Assembly: GCF_001545155.1 (NCBI RefSeq) | Contig: NZ_CP014226.1 | Span: forward strand, 2,675,267-2,710,385 | DNA from: Halomonas chromatireducens | GTDB lineage: Bacteria > Pseudomonadota > Gammaproteobacteria > Pseudomonadales > Halomonadaceae | Reading direction: 5' to 3' | DNA length: 35,119 nucleotides | Part shown: positions 24,031-31,772 of the stretch, piece after piece | Numbering within the stretch: the stretch's first letter is position 1 | Layout of the letters: each line of letters begins with the position of its first letter | The notes under the pieces: model-generated | Databases searched by the model: none | What the model saw: the letters and a program-made list of their open reading frames with translations, nothing else | Told to the model about the DNA's origin: nothing | Translations under genes and position numbers: made by a program

Positions 24031-24831
24031 GGGATTACGAAACAAGGGGCGCTTGACCGGTTAAGTGAGCTACGCTCGCGAATTCCGTCTATTATACAGG
24101 AGGGACAGGAATCGACTGATTACTTCCGTTGGCGGAAGGATGCGGAAGCCGCACTAGTTAACTTCTTTTCCCTGTCTGAGGGCAAGCGACACCTGACCGA
24201 ATTCAAAGACATTCATTCGCAACTGCCCCCGCGGCACGTACAGTCGCTTGATCTCGGCGTCGGGTGGAAGACCTTCGATAAGGCGATGGAGCTGTCCTCG
24301 GAGTACTTTAAGTCGGTCGAGCAAGAAATCCAGGATTACTATGAAGACGAGGCAGGCACGCCTCGTGCTAGTGTCGAGGAGTCAGCTCCTGGCAACGTGT
24401 TCATTGTGCACGGCCGCGATCAAGCGCTCAAAGAGGCTGTGGCGCGCTTTGTCGCGAAAATAGGCCTGAATCCCATCATCCTGCATGAGCAAACCAACGA
24501 GGGGCGAACCCTTATCGAGAAATTCGAGGCGAATGCCTCAGCCGATTTTGCGATCGCTTTGTTCACGCCCGATGACGTAGGCGGGCTGAAGAGCGACACG
24601 CCGAGCCTCTCTAACCGCGCTCGTCAGAATGTTCTGTTCGAATTTGGCTACTTCCTTGGCCGACTGGGGCGGAGGCATGCCTGCGCACTAGTGCAAGGAG
24701 AAATAGAGCTGCCTTCAGACTATTCGGGAGTCGTGTTCATTCCAGTCGACTCCGCCGGCCATTGGAAGTTCGAGCTTCTTCGCGAGCTAAAGGCGGCTGG
24801 GTTTTCCATAGATGCTAACCGGGCTTTGTAG
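24028..24831 (+). CDS. TIR-like nucleotide-binding effector (PF10137 type), integron cassette gene
   Basis: 267 residues. An N-terminal helical part (1-115, with DRLSELRSRIPSIIQEG and YFRWRKDAEAALVNFF) precedes a TIR-like domain (about 123-245): NVFIVHGRDQALKEAVARFV, EGRTLIEKFEANASADFAI, LFTPDDVG, and RARQNVLFEFGYFLGRLGR with its conserved acidic residue Glu205. This is the predicted nucleotide-binding/TIR domain of the CAP12/Pycsar effector group, where such domains degrade NAD+ during anti-phage defence. No cyclase gene is adjacent, and the N-terminal part may be the sensor. No ribosome site is evident before ATG 24028; the first codons overlap the fragment upstream. An attC site follows 6 nt after the stop. 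Confidence 0.82.
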   Translation: MGITKQGALDRLSELRSRIPSIIQEGQESTDYFRWRKDAEAALVNFFSLSEGKRHLTEFKDIHSQLPPRHVQSLDLGVGWKTFDKAMELSSEYFKSVEQEIQDYYEDEAGTPRASVEESAPGNVFIVHGRDQALKEAVARFVAKIGLNPIILHEQTNEGRTLIEKFEANASADFAIALFTPDDVGGLKSDTPSLSNRARQNVLFEFGYFLGRLGRRHACALVQGEIELPSDYSGVVFIPVDSAGHWKFELLRELKAAGFSIDANRAL

Positions 24832-24837
24832 GCGTTT

Positions 24838-24905
24838 GCCTAACTCAAAGTTGGAGTCGACGGCTCCGTCTTTGGCGAAACCGCGGCTCAACCCGAGCGT
24901 TATGT
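24838..24905 (+). other. Integron attC recombination site
   Basis: The sequence starts GCCTAAC (24838-24844), fitting RYYYAAC, and ends GCGTTATGT (24897-24905), whose GTTATGT fits GTTRRRY at 6 of 7 positions. Between them GTTGGAGTCG (left, about 24850) can pair with CGGCTCAAC (right, about 24884) with one unpaired G, the R/L asymmetry of attC. The right arm GCGGCTCAACCCGAGCGTTA is very like the aadA-type attC arm. Length is 68 bp. It lies just after the TIR gene and 16 nt before the next start, exactly as in a cassette array. Confidence 0.85.
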
Positions 24906-24921
24906 AGATATGGAGTTTTAA

Positions 24922-25815
24922 ATGAACGTCATAGATGTAAGGGCCTTCGAAAGCGATTTTGTAATCTACTTTGGCGGAGAGCCGAAGCGGATTAATGCCT
25001 ATACGCTAGCCTCATCTTTGGTCTCGATCGCTGACGCCGTTAAAGCGGCTAATACCCTGATTAATCCAGGGTATGATGTTGAAGTCGTTGTCGAGGCATT
25101 TGGGGAAGGGAGTTTTAAAGCAAAGGTTCGAACACTATATAGCGGCGCGTCGAACCTTTTTTCAGCTGAAAATCTAAAGACTATAACTCTTAGCGTAGTA
25201 GCCGCTTACGTATATCAGCAAACCTTGTCCCCGGACCAAGAAATTAACGTCGTCGTCAATACTGCCGAAGTGATTGTTGAGCAGGGAGACAACAAGATCA
25301 TCGTGCCCCGTGATGTCCATGATTGTGTTAAGGAAGTCGAAAAGTCCGAAAAATTTACTCAGAGTATTGGCAAGACTTTTGAGGCGGTAGAGAAAGATAA
25401 AAATATCGAGAGCATGGGATTCATGCCTAGCTTCGATGATGAGATACCGATTATATTGATACCCAGAGCTCGGTTTGGGCTCATTTCAGCCCCCCCAGAG
25501 GTCGAAGACAATCAGCGAGAAGTGCTGGAAGTTGCAGACTTGCATATTTTACGAGCAATTTTGGAGCGTGGGAAGAGAAAGTGGGAGTTCGTTTGGAGAG
25601 GGATAAAAATATCCGCACCTGTTCTAGATCAGCAATTCTTCGATGATTTCTTTGCGCATAAGATAATGATCGCTCCTGGTGACTCGATCGAAGTTAGATT
25701 AAGAATATATCAGTCGCGCGACCAAGATACCGGCATCTTTACAAATAACAGATATGAGGTCGTCGAGGTATTGCGCCACATCCCGCGGATGAAGCAGGTT
25801 GCCTTGCATGATTAG
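24922..25815 (+). CDS. Unknown cassette protein
   Basis: 297 residues with GGAG seven nt before the ATG, which lies 16 nt after the attC site, so this is the next gene cassette. No family is recognised. The first 95 residues look like an alpha/beta domain (FVIYFGGEPKRINAYTLASS, IADAVKAANTLINPGYDVEV) ending in a hydrophobic segment (LKTITLSVVAAYVYQQTL). The rest is a beta-rich region with EVADLHILRAILERGKRKW and the basic-acidic ending HIPRMKQVALHD. No signal peptide and no catalytic motif is seen. Its A+T content is higher than the host genes. Function unknown; a defence or phage-related role would be inference from the TIR gene next to it. Confidence 0.75.
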   Translation: MNVIDVRAFESDFVIYFGGEPKRINAYTLASSLVSIADAVKAANTLINPGYDVEVVVEAFGEGSFKAKVRTLYSGASNLFSAENLKTITLSVVAAYVYQQTLSPDQEINVVVNTAEVIVEQGDNKIIVPRDVHDCVKEVEKSEKFTQSIGKTFEAVEKDKNIESMGFMPSFDDEIPIILIPRARFGLISAPPEVEDNQREVLEVADLHILRAILERGKRKWEFVWRGIKISAPVLDQQFFDDFFAHKIMIAPGDSIEVRLRIYQSRDQDTGIFTNNRYEVVEVLRHIPRMKQVALHD

Positions 25816-25817
25816 CC

Positions 25818-25872
25818 ACATAACACGGCGCTCCACCCGACCGAGTGCCGCCTAGCGGCCCGCGTCGCATCT
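25818..25872 (+). other. Possible truncated attC (left half only)
   Basis: Right after the cassette gene stop comes ACATAACACGGCGCTCCACC, with a good left-arm look (RYYYAAC-like ACATAAC, 6 of 7), then CCGACCGAGTG and a central hairpin GCCGC-CTA-GCGGC. The matching right arm and a GCGTTA core are not found; A+T-rich sequence begins near 25872. This would be a cassette 3' end broken by the next insertion. Confidence 0.35.
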
Positions 25873-25913
25873 TTTGGAATTTAAGTTAATAAAACCTTTC
25901 AGAATTTAGGGCT

Positions 25914-28442
25914 ATGATGAATATCGATTATGACTTAACTGAAATAAACAGAACTATTTTCAATTGTATATCTAGGGCTTGTATAGGGGCTGAGCCGTTA
26001 GAAGCCCTAATTGTTGAGGGTTCTTTTATTCCAAAAGAAAGCTTGCTATGGGACTACAAAGAAAGTATTAGCTCAGAATCACTTGCTTTAGCCAAGACAG
26101 TGCTGCAAATTGTAAGCTTTCATAATACCTGTGGAGGATATCTTGTCTACGGCGTTAAAGAAATTGAGAAAGATAAGGAATTTTCTCCAGCGAATTTAGA
26201 CTTTTCACAAGTTGATCCAGCCCAATTAAGAAACAAGATAAAGCACTTTACGGGCCGATCGATTGATATCACTTTTAAAGAAGTTAATTACTCTCTGAAG
26301 GGGGAGGGGTATAATGCAGGTGTAATATTTATTCCCAAGAGAGAGAAAACATCAAGCCCCGTCTCTTTTATAAAAAATGGACCTGAGAAGAGGCCAGGAA
26401 AGCCTCTGTTTTGTCCCGATGAAACTTATTTTAGGCATTTGGATGAGTGCGTTAAGGCTACAACAGCTAGCGATTGGCAAACACTTTTTTCTTCAAGAGA
26501 ATTCAATCCATCCTATGGCCTAAATAATAAATTAGAGGAAAGCGACCTACTCCAAGTAACACACAACTTGCCGGATAAGAATTTAATTTGTGCAACCTTT
26601 GTAGGTCGTGATAGTTTGCTTTCGAGATTGTGGGAATGGCTTTCTGATGATTTGGAATATACAAAAATTCTTTCTGGAGATGGAGGAAAAGGAAAGACAT
26701 CAATAGCATACCAGTTTTGTCGAACCTTCATCCAATCTTCACCTTCGGGGTATGAAAGGGTCGTTTGGTTATCTGCAAAAGAAAAACAGTTTTCTGGTAT
26801 TCATAATGAATATTTTGAGTTACAAGAGTCTGATTTTAACAGTTGCCATAGTTTCTTGCTTCTTTTAATAGAAAACTGTGCGATGGCTGTGGAAGAGTAC
26901 GAAGATGTTTCCACAAAGCAACTAAAGAGAGATTTAAAAGATTCGTTACCGCTATTTCCTTCTATTTACGTAGTGGATGATATTGATTCCTTGGAAGAGG
27001 ATGAGCAAAGAAAAGTAGTTGATGCTTGTCGTCAGTTAGGATCTAGCAATACGAGATACCTTATAACAACAAGAAAAAAATTGGCATATTCTTCGGATCT
27101 ATGTATAGATGTTCCTGGGTTTCCAATAGATGATTTTACCTTATATGTAGATTCTCTAGTTAGTAGATACTCGCTAGCAAGTATCAAGAAGGGTGATGTC
27201 GCTAGTCTTCATAAAACCTGCGACGGCTCCCCCCTCTTGGCGGCCTCAATACTTCGTCTATACAAACAAGGAGTGCCATTTTCTCAAGCTATAAGGGAGT
27301 GGAAAGGAGAAGCTGGTGAAGATGCTCGTAGCGCGGCTTTAAAAAGAGAAATAACTTCGCTGACGCCTGAATCTAAAAGAGTTCTATTGGCAATATTTTA
27401 TTTTGTAAACTGCTCTTTTACCGAGCTTAAGCAATCTGTGGGAATCGAGAGGATTAAACTAATCGACTGCCTTGAGGAATTACAGTCATTATTTTTGGTT
27501 AACGAGCCAAAGTTGATTGATAGTGAGGATCGATATTCTATTTCCAATACGACAGCGCTGATAATATCTGAAATACAGAAAGAGATGGCATTCGATCATA
27601 GAAAGTTGAGTACAACTATAAAATCTATGAAAGAAGGACCATCTGTCAAAAAGATTGGAAACACTCGAAAAGTTGGCATAGCTATAAATCAGTCCCTAGC
27701 CTTGATAAGGGATGGAAGAATTCCTGAGGCCATTGAGACCGTAGATCAACAGTTGCGATTCTTAAGCGAAAATCCTGATCTCCTCCTTATGAAAGCTCGG
27801 TGTATTTCAAGGCTTGACAGTCCAGACTATACAAAAGTAAGAGAATTGTTGCGCCGATCTTATGGCAAGGGACAACGAAAAGAGTTGTTGTTTGATTTAT
27901 GGTTCAAAACCGAATCTAGCTTGAATTCATCTAATGGAATAATCGAAGTTTCCCAGTTGGCGATTAAAATACAAGATTTTGACAAAACAAAATGGCTTGA
28001 AAGGCTAGCTACAGGGCTTGTCTTAAGGTCGAAACATAGAGATGTGATTTCAGGGCTGCAAGACTTAATGGATGCGAGTCTTGCATTAACAAAGTCACTA
28101 AACTATCTGGATCGAACATCGAAGGAAATTAGAATTGAGGAGCTAAATAGCTTGCACAACATAATATGGAATAAGCTAGAATTATCTAATAATCACAGTT
28201 GGCTAACTTGTTTCGACATGATTCTCGACCTGTTAAAGCGGGGAGATGTTCGAACGAAAATGTTTATTAATGCGAGCAGGTGCTTGGCTGAGACTAGAGC
28301 CGAAGGAATACAAACTGAGAAAAAGAAAAATGCATACAACCGCTGCGTTGATAGATTTCTTGAGCTATTAGATGATAGGCCAGAGAAAGATAAGCATGAC
28401 AGACCGTTTTCTAATATTAGGGATGAGCTTTGTGAAATTTAA
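25914..28442 (+). CDS. Schlafen/AlbA_2-STAND NTPase fusion, likely anti-phage sensor-effector
   Basis: 842 residues, starkly A+T-rich. Residues about 35-190 resemble the Schlafen AlbA_2 fold: LLWDYKESISSES, then AKTVLQIVSFHNTCGGYLVYGVKE (written in two parts of the same helix-strand unit) and VIFIPKREKTSSPVSFIKNG. A STAND/NB-ARC NTPase follows: FVGRDSLLSRLWEWL, P-loop GDGGKGKTS (255-263), Walker B IYVVDDIDSLEE (351-362), sensor RYLITTRKKLA and GSPLLAAS (438-445). Winged-helix and helical-repeat parts fill 470-842. In STAND proteins the repeat end senses a ligand and the N-terminal domain acts; Schlafen-type domains are often nucleases. The gene stands alone. The start lacks a clear ribosome site; ATG 25917 is an alternative. 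Confidence 0.85.
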   Translation: MMNIDYDLTEINRTIFNCISRACIGAEPLEALIVEGSFIPKESLLWDYKESISSESLALAKTVLQIVSFHNTCGGYLVYGVKEIEKDKEFSPANLDFSQVDPAQLRNKIKHFTGRSIDITFKEVNYSLKGEGYNAGVIFIPKREKTSSPVSFIKNGPEKRPGKPLFCPDETYFRHLDECVKATTASDWQTLFSSREFNPSYGLNNKLEESDLLQVTHNLPDKNLICATFVGRDSLLSRLWEWLSDDLEYTKILSGDGGKGKTSIAYQFCRTFIQSSPSGYERVVWLSAKEKQFSGIHNEYFELQESDFNSCHSFLLLLIENCAMAVEEYEDVSTKQLKRDLKDSLPLFPSIYVVDDIDSLEEDEQRKVVDACRQLGSSNTRYLITTRKKLAYSSDLCIDVPGFPIDDFTLYVDSLVSRYSLASIKKGDVASLHKTCDGSPLLAASILRLYKQGVPFSQAIREWKGEAGEDARSAALKREITSLTPESKRVLLAIFYFVNCSFTELKQSVGIERIKLIDCLEELQSLFLVNEPKLIDSEDRYSISNTTALIISEIQKEMAFDHRKLSTTIKSMKEGPSVKKIGNTRKVGIAINQSLALIRDGRIPEAIETVDQQLRFLSENPDLLLMKARCISRLDSPDYTKVRELLRRSYGKGQRKELLFDLWFKTESSLNSSNGIIEVSQLAIKIQDFDKTKWLERLATGLVLRSKHRDVISGLQDLMDASLALTKSLNYLDRTSKEIRIEELNSLHNIIWNKLELSNNHSWLTCFDMILDLLKRGDVRTKMFINASRCLAETRAEGIQTEKKKNAYNRCVDRFLELLDDRPEKDKHDRPFSNIRDELCEI

Positions 28443-28563
28443 TTTCGTGCCCCCCCTTTCTCATAACAAACCAAAGCACTCGGACACAGCATACCTGTGC
28501 CAGTGTTTGAGGCATTAGTCTCAACCCAGCGAACGCCATGTCCACCAGACGCTTTGCAAAGAT

Positions 28564-28582
28564 ATTACATTTTTAATGTGAT
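28564..28582 (+). promoter_or_regulatory. Imperfect palindrome and possible promoter of the large regulator
   Basis: ATTACAT (28564-28570) and ATGTGAT (28576-28582) form an imperfect inverted repeat (one mismatch), overlapping a TTGCAA (28553-28558 region) and TGTGAT pair with about 17 nt between, usable as a sigma-70 promoter. It lies 20 nt before the likely start of the XRE-AAA gene, so auto-regulation is possible. Confidence 0.35.
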
Positions 28583-28601
28583 ACCGCCAAGGACCCCACC
28601 A

Positions 28602-31600
28602 GTGATCATCCCCCAAGACGGGCGCTTGCGGCTGGATCGTGAGCGCTTGAAGCAGCATCGCAAGCGGTTGGGCCTGAGTCAGGAGGCGCTGGCCGAGTAC
28701 TGTTTTGATCGGCGTTTGTGCCTCTCCATCGCTTCCATCAAGCGGGCGGAGAGTGGCAAGGCGGTGCTGTATCGTACCGCGCGCCATCTTGCTGAGATCT
28801 ACGGCGTTGAGGTCGAGGCGCTGTCGGTGGAGGCCGAGGAGGCTTCCTCCGTGTCCGCCGCCGATGTGGAGGAGATGGAGAGCGCCCGCGTGCTGATCCA
28901 GCTCCATGCCATGGGGGCCGATCCGTCGGCGCTGGCGAGCTGTGTTCAGCATTTCGGCGGTAGCCTGGCGGAAGAGGGAACAGCCCTGTTCGGGCTGCCC
29001 CGGGCGTACCGAAGCGATGCGCAGCGTGGCTTGTTGTGCGCCGCTACCCTGATGGAGCAGGGCGTGGCCCGCAGCGTTTACCTTCAGGCCGGGCACTGGC
29101 CGACGACGACTCCTCCTGCGATAGCGAACGATGCGAGCGGCGTCTGGGTCGAGCGCGGCGTGGCGGTGCAGTTGGCGGAGCGCTTCGTCTTCGACGATGA
29201 AGGCGGGGAGTGGCTGCGCTATCGCCATCTCCGGGACGAGGCACATGAGGCCCGCTTCGATCTGGTGGGGCGCCGGGTGGAGCTGGGGCAGCTGCAGGCC
29301 ATCCTGGAGAGTACCCGGGCCTACCAGGCTGGCCATCTGGTCTATATCCGCGGCGTGGCCGGCATCGGCAAGACGCGCCTCAGCGCCGAGTTTGCCGAAA
29401 TGGCCGCGGCCCATGCCGATCACCACCAGGCCGAGGTGCTGGACTTCGGTACCCGCGCCGATGAAGGCCCGCTGATGCAGCTCACGCGCTCGCTGCTGCA
29501 AACCTCCGGCGAGGGGCAGGGTGAGGTGAAAGGGGAGGGATTTGACGAGGCACAACTGCTCGCCCGCCTCTCCGCACTTCGCCTGCCGGTGGATCATGCC
29601 ATGCTGCTGCGTCCGCTGCTGGGGTTGCCCCAGCCGGAGGAGGCGCAGTCTCTCTATGCGGCCATGACTCCCGCGACTCGCAGCCAGCGCCTGGTACAGG
29701 CGCTGCGCGACGTGCTCCTGGCGCGCTCCATCCATCGCCCCCAACTGCTGGTGGTGGAGGACCTGCACTGGGCCGACGAGGCGCTGTTGGCCACTCTCAC
29801 CGGGCTGCTGCAGAAGACCCAGGATGCACCGGTGATCTGGCTGTTTACCTCGCGTCTGGAGCAGGACCCGCTGGAGAGCCGACTGCGGCCGCAGCTGCCC
29901 GAGCTGCCCCTCACCCTGATCGAGCTGCCGCCGCTTCGCGCCCAGGAGGCCGAGGCTCTGGTAGCCAGCTTCGGCACGGTACCCGCCGAGCATGCTGCCC
30001 GCTGCGTGACACAGGCTCAGGGCAACCCGCTGTTCCTGACCCAACTGCTGCTGTTTCACCCCCACCGCAGCCTGCCGGCCAGCCTCGCCAATCTGGTACA
30101 GACCAAGCTGGACCAGCTCACCGACCTGGATCGCCGGGCCATGTGCATCGCCGCCGTGATGGGGCAGCGCTTCTCCCTGGCGTCGCTGCAGGAGGTGCTG
30201 GGCCAGGCCGATTACCAGCCCGAACTGCCCCAGCGCTACAGCCTGGTTCGCCCGCTGGAAGAGGGCAGCTACCGCTTCGTGCACGACCTGATCCTGCAAG
30301 GGATCTACGAAGGCATTCCCAAGATTCAGCGCGACCGCCTGCACCTGCGCTTGGCCGAACTCTACGGCGACGCGGAGCCGGGGCTGCGGGCGCGCCACCT
30401 TCATCGCGCGCGCTCCCTGGAAGCGCCAAGTGCCTTCCTGCAGGCGGTAGCGGCGGAAATGGCCCGCTACCGGCACGAGGAAGCCCTGGCCCTGCTGAAG
30501 CAGTGCCGCTCCATCGATTATGCGCCGAAGGATGAGTACCGCCTGATGCTGTTGCAGGGCCAGGTGGCGATGGCCACCGGGCACATCCAGGCGGCGCGGG
30601 AGCACTTCGAGGCGGCCCGTGTGTTCGCCCGGGAGGAGCGTCAGCGCATTACCGCCGATCTCTGGCTGGCCCGGGTGCTGAATATGCTGGATGCGTTGGA
30701 GGCGGAGGAGGCGATACTGGATGGCCTGCTGCCCCTGGCCGAGGCGCTGGAGAACCCCTTGCCCCTGGCCGAGGCGCTCTATCTCAAGGGCAACCTCTAT
30801 TTCCCCCGGGGCGATTTCGCCACCAGCCGGGCCTACCACACCCGCGCCCTGGAGCAGGCCCGCAGTGGCGGCGACGTGCGCACCGAGATCCAGGCCCTGA
30901 GCGGGCTTGGCGATGCGCACTATGCCGAGGGGCAGATGCGAAGCACCCTCGAGATGTTCGACCACTGCGTAACGCTCTGCCGTACCCATGGCCACGCCGA
31001 CCTTGAAGCCTCCAACCTGTTCATGCTGGGTACGGCACGGATCTATGCCAACGAGACCGACCAGGCCCTCGCCGACTGCTTCGATGCCGCTGAGCTGGGC
31101 AAGCGGGTCGGCAATCGGCGCGCCGAGGTGGTGGCAAGGCTCACGGCGGGGTGGATTCTAATTTCCCAGGGCGATCCCCAGGCGGCCGACGAGCAAGTCG
31201 AACAGGCGCTGACGGTGGCACGCGGCCTGGGTTCGGGGCGCTTCGAGGCCTTCCTGCTGGAGAGCCGTGCCCGGGTCGAGCTGATGACCGGGCGGCTGGT
31301 CGAGGCCCGAGCCAGCATCGAGCGGGCCTGGCAGCTGGTGGAACAGCATGGGCTGAAGGCTTTTATCGGCCCTTGGGTGCTGGGCACCCGGGCGCTGCTG
31401 GAAGAGGCGCCCGAGACACGCCTGGCGACTCTGAAACAAGGCGAAGCGCTGCTGGATGCCGGCTGCGTGGGGCACAACGGCTATCGCTTTCTGATTGCCG
31501 CGGCGGAGGTCAGTCTGCTCGACCGGCGGCCCGACGCGGCGCGCCACTATGCCCAGCGCCTTACACGGCTGATGGCGGCTGAACCCTGCGCCTGGGGTGA

Positions 31601-31772
31601 GTACCACCGGGCCCTGATCGAGGCACATGCCGACTGGCTGGAAAGCGGCCGCGGGCAGGAAAAGAAGAGCGACGAGGCGAGCGCCCTGGAAGCCCTACGG
31701 GTGTGCTGGCACCGGGGCGAAGCCGCTGGCCTGCTGATGACTCTGCCTTGCCTTGCTGCCAGGCGGTGCTAG
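28602..31772 (+). CDS. Large XRE-HTH / AAA ATPase / TPR regulator
   Basis: 1056 residues from GTG 28602, chosen because AAGGA lies 8 nt upstream and the product starts VIIPQDGRLRLDRERLKQHR; earlier in-frame GTGs read through non-coding sequence. Domains: an XRE-type helix-turn-helix (about 5-75, RKRLGLSQEALAEYCFDRR); a region near 90-225 resembling a degenerate nucleotide-cyclase fold (VQHFGGSLAEEGTALFGLP); an AAA_16 ATPase with FDLVGRRVELGQL, P-loop GVAGIGKTR (about 250) and Walker B LLVVEDLHWADEALL (about 382); and a long TPR array (about 600-1040). This is the build of STAND-like signalling regulators. It overlaps the FAD gene tail to tail and is likely the regulator of that locus (inference). 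Confidence 0.85.
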   Translation: MIIPQDGRLRLDRERLKQHRKRLGLSQEALAEYCFDRRLCLSIASIKRAESGKAVLYRTARHLAEIYGVEVEALSVEAEEASSVSAADVEEMESARVLIQLHAMGADPSALASCVQHFGGSLAEEGTALFGLPRAYRSDAQRGLLCAATLMEQGVARSVYLQAGHWPTTTPPAIANDASGVWVERGVAVQLAERFVFDDEGGEWLRYRHLRDEAHEARFDLVGRRVELGQLQAILESTRAYQAGHLVYIRGVAGIGKTRLSAEFAEMAAAHADHHQAEVLDFGTRADEGPLMQLTRSLLQTSGEGQGEVKGEGFDEAQLLARLSALRLPVDHAMLLRPLLGLPQPEEAQSLYAAMTPATRSQRLVQALRDVLLARSIHRPQLLVVEDLHWADEALLATLTGLLQKTQDAPVIWLFTSRLEQDPLESRLRPQLPELPLTLIELPPLRAQEAEALVASFGTVPAEHAARCVTQAQGNPLFLTQLLLFHPHRSLPASLANLVQTKLDQLTDLDRRAMCIAAVMGQRFSLASLQEVLGQADYQPELPQRYSLVRPLEEGSYRFVHDLILQGIYEGIPKIQRDRLHLRLAELYGDAEPGLRARHLHRARSLEAPSAFLQAVAAEMARYRHEEALALLKQCRSIDYAPKDEYRLMLLQGQVAMATGHIQAAREHFEAARVFAREERQRITADLWLARVLNMLDALEAEEAILDGLLPLAEALENPLPLAEALYLKGNLYFPRGDFATSRAYHTRALEQARSGGDVRTEIQALSGLGDAHYAEGQMRSTLEMFDHCVTLCRTHGHADLEASNLFMLGTARIYANETDQALADCFDAAELGKRVGNRRAEVVARLTAGWILISQGDPQAADEQVEQALTVARGLGSGRFEAFLLESRARVELMTGRLVEARASIERAWQLVEQHGLKAFIGPWVLGTRALLEEAPETRLATLKQGEALLDAGCVGHNGYRFLIAAAEVSLLDRRPDAARHYAQRLTRLMAAEPCAWGEYHRALIEAHADWLESGRGQEKKSDEASALEALRVCWHRGEAAGLLMTLPCLAARRC

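Noticed and set aside
28521..30995. An 824-residue open frame on the minus strand opposite the XRE-AAA regulator
   Set aside because: It is a codon-bias shadow in G+C-rich DNA: Gln/Gly/Arg/His-rich with no domain, while the plus-strand protein has clear HTH, AAA and TPR parts.
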